Source of the DNA: Thermodesulfobacteriota bacterium | Lineage (GTDB): Bacteria > Desulfobacterota > DSM-4660 > Desulfatiglandales > Desulfatiglandaceae | Reading direction: 5' to 3' | NCBI GenBank assembly: GCA_028278625.1 | Contig: JANQDY010000043.1 | Span: 9,766-73,765, forward strand | DNA: 64,000 nt | Part shown: piece after piece, positions 1 to 8,566 of the stretch | Numbering within the stretch: the first letter of the stretch is position 1 | How the letters are laid out: every line of letters starts with the position of its first letter | The notes under the pieces: generated by a model | Seen by the model: only the letters and a program-made list of their open reading frames with translations | Told to the model about the DNA's origin: nothing | Databases searched by the model: none | Program-made: the position numbers and the translations under genes

Positions 1-1090
1 ACCGATAGCTCCACCGAAGATAGTCGGAGGAGGCTTCATAGAAATCCTGTTCATCGGGGGTCAGTTTAAACGCAAGCGTCTGACAAAGTCGCGGCATGTA
101 GATGGGCATTCCCTCGTAATCGATCATTTCTTCTTTCAATCGACGGAGAAAGTACATTCGCCGCTTGTCAGGAGGAAAACTGCGCCATGCATCTTCCGTG
201 GTAAAGATTTCCGGATCGAGCAGACGCCAGAGGGCAAAGAACGGAAACGGCTTTCCCATATGGGGTGTGGCCGTCAACAAAAGGAGATGATTTGTTTGCC
301 TGCTCATCATTTCCGCAAAACGGTATCTTCGAGTTTTGGCGTCGCTTCGGGCCGAATCGCCCCATGACAGCTTGTGCGCCTCATCGAACACGGTCAAATC
401 AAAGGCACGCGCTTCGGGGCCTGCGATCTTTGACCTCAACTGGGGACCGGCCGCGGTATCGATGCTGAGAATAAACCGTTTTTGGGGGTTGTCTTCAATG
501 GGATTTCCTCCGTTGAAAGCGGAACCGGTCAAGACCTCGAACTCCAGATCAAAAAAGAAGCGCAGTTCCCTCTGCCAATTCCAGGTAAGTCCCGCCGGAC
601 AAAGGATCATGACCGATTTGGCCCTGCCGCGGTTGATCATTTCCCGAATGTAGAGCCCGGTCATGATGGTCTTGCCTGCCCCTGCGTCATCGGCAAGCAG
701 GAAGCGAAGCGGATTTTTTGGCAAGAGGTGTTCATATACGGCGATTCGCTGGTGAGGCAACGGCACTATGCGGGAAAGCTCAAGCCCGAAAGCCTTATTG
801 AAAAGATGTCCGTTTCGCAGACGGTAGGCATCAATAACAAGCTTGACCGCTTCAGGATCGCCTTCAAGATCGAGACGAGGCAGAGGGGGGAGGACCGATT
901 GATCCTGGCTCTTCTCATCGGTTTGTTTTGCAATCATGGTGCGCAGGCGAGCCAGTCTGTCCTTTTGCGGCCGGGCCTTCCCATTCTCCCATCTGTTCAC
1001 GGTGGCGAACGACACACCGAGTGATATCGCAAAATCCTGCTGGGTCAAACCCAGACTGAGTCTGAATTGCTTTATTTCTTCTGAATTCAT
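1..1090 (-). CDS. XRE-type HTH fused to SNF2-family helicase (5' part only)
   Basis: The gene starts at the ATG at 1090 and runs off the left edge, so about 363 residues are visible. Residues 1-50 form a Cro/C1-type helix-turn-helix (core around LGLTQQDFAISLGVS). After a short linker comes a SNF2/HepA-type ATPase domain with motif I DDAGAGKT near residue 130, the DEAH box in FDEAHKLS and motif III LLLTATPHMGK. Such helicases drive DNA translocation or remodelling. Close relatives in defence systems (the DISARM DrmD type, for example) carry this kind of core, but the neighbouring genes that would decide this lie outside the window. The HTH fusion is uncommon and suggests site-specific recruitment or autoregulation. 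Helicase call firm; defence role is inference. Confidence 0.85.
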   Translation of the reverse strand, partial: MNSEEIKQFRLSLGLTQQDFAISLGVSFATVNRWENGKARPQKDRLARLRTMIAKQTDEKSQDQSVLPPLPRLDLEGDPEAVKLVIDAYRLRNGHLFNKAFGLELSRIVPLPHQRIAVYEHLLPKNPLRFLLADDAGAGKTIMTGLYIREMINRGRAKSVMILCPAGLTWNWQRELRFFFDLEFEVLTGSAFNGGNPIEDNPQKRFILSIDTAAGPQLRSKIAGPEARAFDLTVFDEAHKLSWGDSARSDAKTRRYRFAEMMSRQTNHLLLLTATPHMGKPFPFFALWRLLDPEIFTTEDAWRSFPPDKRRMYFLRRLKEEMIDYEGMPIYMPRLCQTLAFKLTPDEQDFYEASSDYLRWSYR

Positions 1091-1120
1091 ATGGTGTAGA
1101 ATGAAACAGAAGAAAACAAA

Positions 1121-1160
1121 TGTCAACTTAAAAACCTAGCGCTATATATAGTTTGCTATA
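1121..1160 (-). promoter_or_regulatory. Possible -35 box and palindromic operator upstream of the HTH-helicase gene
   Basis: On the minus strand a perfect TTGACA (1126-1121) lies 31 bases before the start codon, but a good -10 is missing. Just upstream are a 10-bp palindrome ctatatatag (1142-1151) and an overlapping inverted repeat tatag/ctata (1147-1151 and 1156-1160). As the gene product begins with an XRE HTH, these may be its own operator. The sequence pattern is direct; function is inference. Confidence 0.35.
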
Positions 1161-1202
1161 TTCATTGGTCTTTCATGGGCACAGGCAGAAAGGGCTGTAC
1201 AG

Positions 1203-1634
1203 CTAGTCGATGGACTCTGTCTTGGGAAATGTCCATGCAAGGTCCGATTGATCGGCCATTTTGACACCGACAACCAGATCCTTCTTTTCATTCACGTCAC
1301 GAACCGTAACCCGGTAGTTGTATACTCCGGTTCCCAGGGCCTGTTCCCCCTGGTAGAGATCCGGACTGTAGATTTTCACCGCGCGCACAAAACCGAGGGC
1401 CAGTTTCTTGGCGCCCATCACCAGAATCCCCGCATCGGCGATAATGGTCAAGGAAACATCCTTCCCCTTCTGGGAGATATGGGCCCTGACCACTTCTCCG
1501 GAATCCATGATGACATTGATACTCTCTTTTTTTTGTGCTTCAGTGATGCTGGGAATTGGATCGGCATGCACCGCAAAAACGAAGACGGCCACATAAAACA
1601 ATGCCATAAGCAAAGCTGTCGCTTTTGTTTTCAT
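1203..1634 (-). CDS. Secreted protein of unknown function
   Basis: A 143-residue protein with a clear signal peptide (residues 1-24, ending in VHA-DP), so the mature chain is periplasmic or exported. The remainder is a small beta-rich domain without cysteines or a motif I recognise. The start has a good ribosome site (GGAGGGG, about 6 bases upstream of the ATG at 1634). It overlaps the stop of the upstream esterase gene by 4 bases (ATGA), so the two are translationally coupled and probably form one transcription unit. No function is assigned. Confidence 0.75.
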   Translation of the reverse strand: MKTKATALLMALFYVAVFVFAVHADPIPSITEAQKKESINVIMDSGEVVRAHISQKGKDVSLTIIADAGILVMGAKKLALGFVRAVKIYSPDLYQGEQALGTGVYNYRVTVRDVNEKKDLVVGVKMADQSDLAWTFPKTESID

Positions 1635-2596
1635 GGCTGCCCCTCCAGGTTTTTTTTCAGCAAACGACCGATTTCAAGGACCGCTTCTCTGGCTCGATCC
1701 ACACCATCCAAGAAATTCAAAAAAGGGTGAATCATTTGATCGTAACACAAATATGTTGCCGGTACGCCCGCGTCGTTCAGTCGCTCTGCGTAGGCTTTTG
1801 CTTCATCCGTCAAAACGTCAAGTTCCGCGGCGACGATTGTCGCGGAAGGAAGGCCGGAAAGATCTTCCGCCAGAAGCGGAGAAGCGTGCGGATCCATTCG
1901 GTCATTTTCATTCCTCAGATACTGATCCCTGTAATACCGCATCCCTTCAACGGTCAGGAGGTATTTGGTGGCATGCTCATTGTAGGAATGGGTATCGAAA
2001 CTTGAAAGGTCCAGCACCGGGTATAAAAGCAACTGGTGACGTATACCGGGTCCTCCCTTTTCTCTGGAAACAAGACAGCAAACCGCGGCCAGATTTCCAC
2101 CGGCGCTGTCTCCGCCCACGGCCAGGCGCGACGCATTCCCGCCAAGATGATGAGCATTTTGGTGGGCCCAGCAGACCGCGGCATAGGCATCCTCCACTGC
2201 CGCGGGAAATCGGTTTTCAGGGGCCAATCGATAATCCACCGACATCACGATACAATTCCCGCTATTGGAAAAGGCTCTGCAGAGGCTGTCATGGGTCTCA
2301 AGGCTTCCCAGAAGCCATCCGCCGCCGTGGAAATAGATCAGAAGGGGAAGCGTCCCCGGTCCGTCAGAAGCTGTTTCGGGGGTGTAAATACGGACAGAGA
2401 TATCACCGGATGGCCCGGGAATGGTGCGATCCGTCACATTTGCCACGCGGGGAGGCGCCCCCCCCAGAGAGACAAAGAAAGCGTTTCGACCGGTCCGTGC
2501 CTCTTCGGGGGTCAATTCATGAACCGGAGCCCTCCCCTCGGCCGCCAGACGGGCCAGTATTTCCTGTGTTTGAGAATCAGGCGTTCGGTCTTTCAT
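1631..2596 (-). CDS. Alpha/beta hydrolase, hormone-sensitive-lipase (HSL) family esterase
   Basis: Predicted carboxylesterase acting on short acyl esters. The HSL oxyanion motif HGGGW and the nucleophile elbow GDSAGGN are both present, followed by an acid residue region (AELDVLTDE) and a catalytic His in the QMIHPFL segment, in canonical order. With the start at the ATG at 2596 (GGGGA upstream) it has 321 residues, normal for the family; TTG at 2635 and ATG at 2608 are alternatives. No signal peptide, so cytoplasmic. It is coupled to the secreted protein gene downstream. Natural substrate unknown. Confidence 0.9.
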   Translation of the reverse strand: MKDRTPDSQTQEILARLAAEGRAPVHELTPEEARTGRNAFFVSLGGAPPRVANVTDRTIPGPSGDISVRIYTPETASDGPGTLPLLIYFHGGGWLLGSLETHDSLCRAFSNSGNCIVMSVDYRLAPENRFPAAVEDAYAAVCWAHQNAHHLGGNASRLAVGGDSAGGNLAAVCCLVSREKGGPGIRHQLLLYPVLDLSSFDTHSYNEHATKYLLTVEGMRYYRDQYLRNENDRMDPHASPLLAEDLSGLPSATIVAAELDVLTDEAKAYAERLNDAGVPATYLCYDQMIHPFLNFLDGVDRAREAVLEIGRLLKKNLEGQP

Positions 2597-2652
2597 GGAT
2601 TTCCCCATTCTTGGTATTGAATTTCCGCGATACAATACATTTCGTGGGTCTG

Positions 2653-3816
2653 TTATTTTCGTAGACGCGGTGGAAGAATGAAAACCTTCCGCAATCCCTC
2701 CCTCAATGAGATGGCGGCCTCAGGACAGGAACGGGCACAAATACCGCAGCCGAGACAAGCCTCCTCGCTTCTTTCGGCCTGCTGATCCGTGTTGATGGTG
2801 ATGGCGTCGGTGGGGCAAAGGTCTCTGCATGTTTCGCAGCCAGTACACAGGTCTTCGTCAATAACGGATATGTAGTAGGTGGAGTTTATGAGGGGAAAGG
2901 CCCCTTCACGCCAAAGGTTGAAAGTGTCACAGCAATCCTTGCAGCAATTACAGATGCTCGTCTCCGGGCGCGATTCCTTTGAACCCGGGTGGAACGCTTT
3001 ATGAACGAGGCCGGCAGCCTCGGCTTCCCGCATAATTTTGAGGGCCTCTTCTTTCGACACTTTCTTTGAAAAACCCTGTGCCACGGTATGGCGGGCCGAT
3101 TTACCGAAGGTAAAGCAATTCAGGGTGGGCGATTCGGTATCGCACGCTTCCCCCAATACCTGCCTGCGCTGGCGACAGAAGCAATGCCCCACGGCGATAT
3201 CATCGAATTTGTCAATGATATCCTCCACGCTCTGAGAGGGGAGAACAAATTCCTCGGGTATTTCCACTTTCTTGTCTATGGAAAGAACCTGAATGGCCTT
3301 TCCACTCTCCGAAACCTTTGGCGGTACTGTTCGATCCAGGGCCGGCGCGCTCTTCATTAAAGGAATCATATTGACATAGTTGCGCTGCAATTGATCCCGG
3401 ACCCCTTCCATGAGTTTCTTGAACAGTAACGCAAGCTCTTTTTCCGTTGCGTCACCGGTCAATTTCCCCATGAATTTGTATTCCATAACCCCCACGTTCA
3501 TCAGCGGCAGAAGACGATAAACCATGACACCTGAACTGCTCGGTTGATTGAAAATCAGACCTTTTCGCGCCAGGCTGTCCGTAATGCGGGTGATCTTTTC
3601 ACCTGGAAAACCGCTCGATGCTTTCAATTCCTCCAGGGTCTGAGAGGCGTTGGACTTAAAGGCACGGATCATGTCGAGTTCATCTTCCTCCTCTCCCACC
3701 ACATGCCTGATGATTGAAATACTTGTGTCGTTAACCGGAAATGGAAACATCCCCTGTTTGCAGACAACACCCGCCGCTTGCTCCAGTTTCTGATCCAATG
3801 ACGCGTTTGCCGTCAT
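2653..3816 (-). CDS. 4Fe-4S ferredoxin-type protein with N-terminal helical domain
   Basis: A 387-residue cytoplasmic iron-sulfur protein. The first ~120 residues look like a winged-helix-like region (ASQTLEELKASSGFPGEKI). A cysteine-rich middle part follows (CFCRQRR near 220, CNCCKDCCD near 290), then two ferredoxin cluster motifs at the C-terminus, CTGCETCRDLCP and CLGCGICARSCP. It is related to multi-domain ferredoxins common in sulfate reducers; likely an electron carrier or redox-sensing protein. Strong ribosome site GAGGAGGT upstream of the ATG at 3816. The next gene upstream (HD-GYP regulator) ends 13 bases away, so they may be cotranscribed. The exact partner is unknown. Confidence 0.8.
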   Translation of the reverse strand: MTANASLDQKLEQAAGVVCKQGMFPFPVNDTSISIIRHVVGEEEDELDMIRAFKSNASQTLEELKASSGFPGEKITRITDSLARKGLIFNQPSSSGVMVYRLLPLMNVGVMEYKFMGKLTGDATEKELALLFKKLMEGVRDQLQRNYVNMIPLMKSAPALDRTVPPKVSESGKAIQVLSIDKKVEIPEEFVLPSQSVEDIIDKFDDIAVGHCFCRQRRQVLGEACDTESPTLNCFTFGKSARHTVAQGFSKKVSKEEALKIMREAEAAGLVHKAFHPGSKESRPETSICNCCKDCCDTFNLWREGAFPLINSTYYISVIDEDLCTGCETCRDLCPTDAITINTDQQAERSEEACLGCGICARSCPEAAISLREGLRKVFILPPRLRK

Positions 3817-3829
3817 CTCTCATACCTCC

Positions 3830-5407
3830 TCAGTCTTTCGCTTTAAGGATTGCAATAGCACTATCCACATAATTTGAAGAAAGATGCTTTCCACGGGAAG
3901 ACTTTAACACTTCCGGCATGCATCTGAAAAATGCTTCCACAACTTCCGGATCGAAATGACTTCCCCGATCCGCTTTCAGAATGCCGAGGACCTTTTGAAA
4001 GGGCATTGGTTCATGTCCCATGGTTTCATTTTCCACATACTTGGGGTAATCCCTGCGGGATGTCAGCGCATCAAACACATCCGCCACGGCCAGTATTTTG
4101 GATGCCAACGGCAGTCTATCACCTTTGAGGCCGAATGGATACCCCTTGCCGTCCACCTTTTCGTGATGATAGCTGGCAATCACGGGAACACCCTTCAGTT
4201 TTTTGGAAAAATGGAACTTTTCCAGAATTGCCAGGGTCTTGGTGGTATGCTCATTCATGGCCAATCTCTCTTCAGGGGTGAAAGGACCGTTCTTGAGCAA
4301 GATATTGTCCGTTATGCCGATTTTTCCAATATCATGCAACAGACCGGCATAATGGATCTCTTTGAGTGCATCTTCATCAAGATTCATCTCGCTGGCAATG
4401 GCCAGCGCATATTCCGTTACCCGCTGCGAGTGCCCCGCCGTCAATGGGTGTTTGGCGTCAACGGTTGCCGCAAGGGTCTTGATGGCCCCTTCAAAAGAAG
4501 CTTCCAGTTCCTCAATGAGGAACGAATTCTCAAGGGCAATGGCAATGAAACCGGACAATGCCTTCAATATCTGCACATCGTTCTTGCCAAACCGCGAGGC
4601 GCCGATCTTATTCATTACCTGAATCACCGCGATCCGATCTCCCTGGCGGTTTGCAATGGGCATACAGAGGACGGACCGTGTGCGGAAATTGGAATCGCGA
4701 TCAAAGCTTCTGTCAAAATAGGACAGATCCCAGGCATCCGCCACACTGATGGTTTTTCCGGACTCAGCCACTCGGCCGCTGATTCCCTGGCCGATGGAAA
4801 GGCGAATCTCCTTAAAATGCTCCGCAACCTTGGTCCAGATTTCTTTTTTATCCCAATCGATCATGTAAAGACTGGTTCGTTCCGCCTCCATGGCCTCGGT
4901 CACTTTTTTGATAATCAGGGGAAAAAGGGCTTCAAAATCCCTCTCCTCATTGAATTCCCTGGCCATATCCAGTATCTTGGTCAGCCGATCATTCAGTGAT
5001 CGCGCTCTACTTAACAATCGGGCGTTCTTCTCCAACAACAGTCGCTCATCCAAGGCGCGATCCAGTTTGATTTTCAACTCCTCCATCTTGATGGGCTTCT
5101 TGATATAATCCGTGGCGCCGGCTTCAACCACCTGATCATAAAGGTATTCTTCTGAAAACCCGGTCACCACGATAAACGGCAGTTCCGGGGCGAATTTGCG
5201 CGCCTTGGCAATGACTTCCAGGCCGTCCATTTCGGGCATTTTGATATCGCAAATGGCGGCCTGGAAATTCCCTTCTCTGATCAATTCAAGTGCCTTGAAC
5301 CCGTTATCGGTTGCTTCGCACTGGTAACCGAGCGCTGCCAGGACATCTTTGAGAAGTTTGATGGTTGCGATGTCATCGTCCACCACGAGTATTGTCTTTT
5401 TGTCCAT
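3830..5407 (-). CDS. Response regulator with GAF and HD-GYP domains (predicted c-di-GMP phosphodiesterase)
   Basis: Order of domains: receiver (1-120, phospho-acceptor in AICDIKMPEMDG), a short coiled coil, GAF (about 150-300) and HD-GYP (about 310-505). The metal-binding HD appears as LLHDIGKIGI and the signature as HHEKVDGKGYP, so the site for hydrolysing c-di-GMP is intact. The GAF domain would bind a small ligand or sense redox state. I use the ATG at 5407 (AAGGG seven bases before); a GTG two codons upstream is possible. There is no adjacent histidine kinase, so this is an orphan regulator. Confidence 0.93.
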   Translation of the reverse strand: MDKKTILVVDDDIATIKLLKDVLAALGYQCEATDNGFKALELIREGNFQAAICDIKMPEMDGLEVIAKARKFAPELPFIVVTGFSEEYLYDQVVEAGATDYIKKPIKMEELKIKLDRALDERLLLEKNARLLSRARSLNDRLTKILDMAREFNEERDFEALFPLIIKKVTEAMEAERTSLYMIDWDKKEIWTKVAEHFKEIRLSIGQGISGRVAESGKTISVADAWDLSYFDRSFDRDSNFRTRSVLCMPIANRQGDRIAVIQVMNKIGASRFGKNDVQILKALSGFIAIALENSFLIEELEASFEGAIKTLAATVDAKHPLTAGHSQRVTEYALAIASEMNLDEDALKEIHYAGLLHDIGKIGITDNILLKNGPFTPEERLAMNEHTTKTLAILEKFHFSKKLKGVPVIASYHHEKVDGKGYPFGLKGDRLPLASKILAVADVFDALTSRRDYPKYVENETMGHEPMPFQKVLGILKADRGSHFDPEVVEAFFRCMPEVLKSSRGKHLSSNYVDSAIAILKAKD

Positions 5408-5436
5408 TTGCACACCCTTTTTTAAGGAAAAGCGAA

Positions 5437-6777
5437 TTAAATCTCTTTCAGCAACAAATTCGCTGACGCTTTTTGTGCAGCGCCATCCAGGTCATCCAAT
5501 CCATCCCTGATTTTTTTATAATCGGGATCAGTGTAGACCGGGGTATCATCCACACCCTGGTGTTCCACCTTGTCGATCACGTACTTTAATGTCAGGAGAT
5601 CCACATGTTGAGCCGGTTGATAGGCGCGGGCCGTCTCTTTATCAGGGCAGATCTCTGATACAATACCGGCTGCCTTTGTCTTCATCAGAATCCGCTCTAA
5701 AACAGTCTCAGGAAAATGGAGGGCCTTTGACATCTGCTCTAGAGTAACAGGGGGCGCCCCCTCGCAAAAACGCTTCACGAGGAAATGAACCACCCAGAGC
5801 GTCATAATCTTTTTTTGTCGGTCGCTGATGCTTGCGACATCCGACGCCAATTCATAATCTCTCTCATTTTTAAGGGAAAAGAGAAACTCCGCGCCAAACA
5901 GTACAATCAACCAACTGATCTGCAACCATATGAGAAAAAGGGGAAGCGCGGCGAAACTGCCGTAAATGGCATTGTACCGTGTCACACCGATCTGGAATGA
6001 AACGTATGCCCATTGGAACAGTTGAAACAGCGTGCCGGCCGTAATGGCGGCGGACAATCCATATTTCCAGCTGATTCTCCCATTGGGCAAGAACATATAG
6101 AGGAACGTGAAAAGGACCCAGATGGCGCAGTAGGGAAGGAGTTTCAACAGAAAAAAAATAACGGGGCTCACGGTTCCCAAAATCGTGATGGATTCAACGG
6201 CGGATGTCACTTGGCTCTTGATGACAACGGTGAGCGTACTTGACAAAATGAGCAGGAATGTACAGATCACCATTGTGGCCATATAATCGATGACTTTTCG
6301 CCCAAAGCTCCTCGATTCCGGAAAACCCATGATCTGATTAAATGCGCTTTCAACATTTCCCAAAACACGGATGACCGTCCAAAACAGAATCAGAACACCG
6401 ATCCCGGCAATCAGCCCCCCTTTGGTGGACTCGAGCATTGAATTGGCAAATACGGTCACCTTTTGAACAACCTCTTCATGGCCATAAAAACTGTCATGAA
6501 GTTGATGTTCCAATGCTTTTTCAAACCCGAATCCTTTGGCAATGCCAAAGGCCATGGCCAGAACGGGAACAATGGACAGGAGTGAATAAAATGTCAATGC
6601 GGACGCTCTGAACATGCACTGGTCTTCATTGAAAGACCTGACAGCCAGCGATATGACCCGCAACCCGCGAATGTGGAGGACCTTCCAACCCGGGAGAGTA
6701 TCAACCGGTTTTTTCCAGATACCTTCGCCAAAAAATCGGATGCCTTGAGCGATCGGGTTGTTAGGTCTATCTCTCAT
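5437..6777 (-). CDS. YihY/BrkB family inner-membrane protein with C-terminal extension
   Basis: A 446-residue membrane protein of the YihY/virulence factor BrkB family (UPF0761). About six transmembrane segments lie between residues 60 and 300, with the characteristic region ALTFYSLLSIVPVLAMAFGI. The ~140-residue C-terminal tail (EQMSKALHFPETVLERIL) resembles a winged-helix domain, a known variant in Gram-negatives. Function in the family is unsettled: an old RNase BN assignment was wrong, and a transport role has been suggested. It ends 23 bases before the HD-GYP gene. The ribosome site is weak. Confidence 0.88.
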   Translation of the reverse strand: MRDRPNNPIAQGIRFFGEGIWKKPVDTLPGWKVLHIRGLRVISLAVRSFNEDQCMFRASALTFYSLLSIVPVLAMAFGIAKGFGFEKALEHQLHDSFYGHEEVVQKVTVFANSMLESTKGGLIAGIGVLILFWTVIRVLGNVESAFNQIMGFPESRSFGRKVIDYMATMVICTFLLILSSTLTVVIKSQVTSAVESITILGTVSPVIFFLLKLLPYCAIWVLFTFLYMFLPNGRISWKYGLSAAITAGTLFQLFQWAYVSFQIGVTRYNAIYGSFAALPLFLIWLQISWLIVLFGAEFLFSLKNERDYELASDVASISDRQKKIMTLWVVHFLVKRFCEGAPPVTLEQMSKALHFPETVLERILMKTKAAGIVSEICPDKETARAYQPAQHVDLLTLKYVIDKVEHQGVDDTPVYTDPDYKKIRDGLDDLDGAAQKASANLLLKEI

Positions 6778-6849
6778 AAGAAATGCGTGAACCCGTTTAT
6801 AAAGAGCCTCTCTCCCTGTGGCAATCTCCGCAAGTTCGAAAGATGCCTC

Positions 6850-7503
6850 CTAAAACCGTTCTCCGAAAATCTTCGTACCGATTCTCACCATATTGGCACC
6901 TTCCTCAATGGCCACGTGATAGGAGTCTGACATCCCCATGGATAGAATGGACATCTCCGCATTTTCCATATTCAATGCGCCGATCTCTTCAAAGAGCGCT
7001 TTGGTCTTTTTGAAATAGGGCCTGGTTTCTTCAGGGTCATGGGTAAAAGGCCCCATGGTCATCAATCCCATCACTTTCACATGTGACAAGTGGGATATTT
7101 CCTCGATCAACCGGGGGGCGCCTTCCGGCATGATGCCGGCCTTTTGCTCCTCTTCACCGCTATTGATTTCCAGTAGAACAGGCATTGTTTTGTTGAGGTT
7201 TTTGCAGGCTTTATCAATGGCCTTGGCCAGCTTCAAGGAATCCACGGTTTCAATCATATCAAAGATCGCCGCGGCTTTTTTGGCTTTATTGGACTGGAGA
7301 TGCCCGATCATGTGCCATTTTACCGGCTGAGAAATCATTTTGAAAAGGCGTTCCGCCTCTTGAACATAATTGTGCCCGATGATTTTAAGCCCTGCCTCAA
7401 TGGCTTCAAGGACTTCCTCGGGAGTGCGGGTCTTTGCGGCCCCCACCAGCTGAACCCCTTCAGGTAACTCGGACTGAATGCGTCTCAGATTATCTTGGAT
7501 CAT
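6850..7503 (-). CDS. yggS: YggS-family pyridoxal-phosphate homeostasis protein
   Basis: A 217-residue PLP-binding TIM-barrel protein (PLPBP/YggS/PROSC family). The PLP-binding lysine is in LVGAAKTRTPEEV near residue 25; the family motifs HNYVQEAE, WHMIGHLQSNK and SMGMSDSYHVAIEEGANMVR follow in order. It has no known enzyme activity but buffers cellular PLP and affects amino-acid balance. Length matches the family (220-235). Start ATG 7503 follows GGAGGAG. It is probably transcribed with yihY, which starts about 70 bases downstream. Confidence 0.96.
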   Translation of the reverse strand: MIQDNLRRIQSELPEGVQLVGAAKTRTPEEVLEAIEAGLKIIGHNYVQEAERLFKMISQPVKWHMIGHLQSNKAKKAAAIFDMIETVDSLKLAKAIDKACKNLNKTMPVLLEINSGEEEQKAGIMPEGAPRLIEEISHLSHVKVMGLMTMGPFTHDPEETRPYFKKTKALFEEIGALNMENAEMSILSMGMSDSYHVAIEEGANMVRIGTKIFGERF

Positions 7504-7626
7504 TCTTCTCCTCCTCTTTCAATTAGAAATTGATACCCCAATTCCCATTGGGTGTAAAGAGGCATTTCATTGCTTTTTCTACTTTGACTGTGATACTTAA
7601 GGACAAAAAGAAAAGGAGGGTTGACT

Positions 7627-8061
7627 GTGACAAAACAAGATGGCGGGCATTTTGCCGAAAAGCATTCCTCAAGGAGCGAAGCCGACCCCAAGATTAAAAG
7701 CGCTTTGAAAGAGCGCGCATCCCACGGAGGGGTACCCTGTGCAATCGCCTTTGAAGTTGCGTCGGAGCTTAGTGTGGCACCGGGCCTTGTGGGTAAGACC
7801 GCGGACCTACTCGAATTTAAACTTCGAAAGTGTCAATTGGGCCTTTTCGGATATGAACCGAACAAACGGATCGTAAAACCGGCTGAAACGGTTTCCCAGG
7901 AACTGGAAGCCTCAATCGGAAATGAACTCATGAACGGACGCCTCCCCTGTGAGAAGGCATGGAAGATTGCCCATAAACTGGGGCTAGGGAAAATGGCCGT
8001 ATCCTCGGCCTGTGAAACGCTGGGAATTAAGATCAACGCCTGCCAATTGGGCGCTTTCTAA
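7627..8061 (+). CDS. Small two-repeat protein, function unknown
   Basis: A 144-residue protein from the GTG at 7627; a TTG at 7621 touches the GGAGGG ribosome site (7615-7620), so it is too close to be the start. It holds two copies of a ~55-residue unit: G-VPCAIAFEVASEL...KLRKCQLGLFGY and GRLPCEKAWKIAHKL...KINACQLGAF. Each has an invariant PC pair and ends in CQLG, so four cysteines are conserved between the units. Helices in the unit resemble an HTH. I do not recognise a named family. Metal or cofactor binding by the cysteines is a guess. Confidence 0.7.
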   Translation: MTKQDGGHFAEKHSSRSEADPKIKSALKERASHGGVPCAIAFEVASELSVAPGLVGKTADLLEFKLRKCQLGLFGYEPNKRIVKPAETVSQELEASIGNELMNGRLPCEKAWKIAHKLGLGKMAVSSACETLGIKINACQLGAF

Positions 8062-8069
8062 AGGTTTCA

Positions 8070-8133
8070 AAAAAAATCATCCTCTTCATGACACATGCTT
8101 TTTTGCCGCGTCAATCAGAGGATGATTGATTTT
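8070..8133. terminator. Bidirectional terminator-like inverted repeat between convergent genes
   Basis: Perfect 10-bp inverted repeat atcatcctct (8076-8085) and agaggatgat (8117-8126), flanked by an A run on the left and a T run on the right. It lies between the stop of the two-repeat gene (+) and the stop of the selenoprotein gene (-). The 31-base loop is long for an intrinsic terminator. Confidence 0.55.
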
Positions 8134-8145
8134 TCCGGTTCTTCG

Positions 8146-8463
8146 CTAACAGCTGCAAGAGGTGCCGCATGCCGCGGGCTGGACCGGCATATTTGACATA
8201 ATATTGAAACCTGAACCCATGGCCGTTGTCACGTAATCGACGGTGATGGGCTTGACTTTATCATACAGGGTTTCCTCTATAACGAATTTTAGACCTCGGT
8301 CATCAAATTCCTGATCGTTATCTCTTGACTCATCCAGAGCCATTCCCAAAGAGGGACCGCTTCACCCTCCCTGGGACATCATGATTCTGATTGCAGGGAT
8401 CTCATCCCTGTCCTTCAGAAAGTCCTTTATCATCTCGCTTGCTTTTTCGGTTATTTCCAGCAT
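8146..8463 (-). CDS. HesB/IscA-like selenoprotein, UGA read as selenocysteine at residue 34
   Basis: Reading from ATG 8463 (good AGGAG upstream) gives an A-type Fe-S carrier-like protein of 105 residues with a single in-frame TGA at 8364-8362. The TGA falls in the context SQGG-U-SGPSLGMAL, exactly where A-type carriers (IscA, HesB, ErpA) have the first ligand Cys in GGCSG. The reading frame continues with family sequence to a C-terminal cysteine cluster CGTSCSC (C99, C103, C105). HesB-like selenoproteins are known in this phylum. A bSECIS-like hairpin follows the UGA at the right distance. An automatic gene call would report only the last 67 residues. Role: probably Fe-S or metal delivery; not proven. 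Confidence 0.9.
8327..8364 (-). promoter_or_regulatory. Candidate bacterial SECIS element directing Sec insertion
   Basis: After the UGA (8364-8362), 20 bases lead to a 5-bp stem GGCUC (8341-8337)/GAGUC (8331-8327) with the five-base loop UGGAU. The loop starts about 25 bases after the UGA, inside the 16-37 base range for bSECIS, and has a G at its second position as expected. Pairing was done by eye and includes one G-U. Confidence 0.65.
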
Positions 8464-8566
8464 ATCTCCTCCTTTTGGCACATTTCATCTTTGCTGTTCT
8501 TTAGAATATGTACGATATCTCTTTTGTCAATATAGAATCAGAAATCCAAAAAAGGTTACAGATTTC

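Noticed and set aside
8146..8346. 67-residue stand-alone protein downstream of the UGA
   Set aside because: It lacks a ribosome site and is only the C-terminal part of the selenoprotein.
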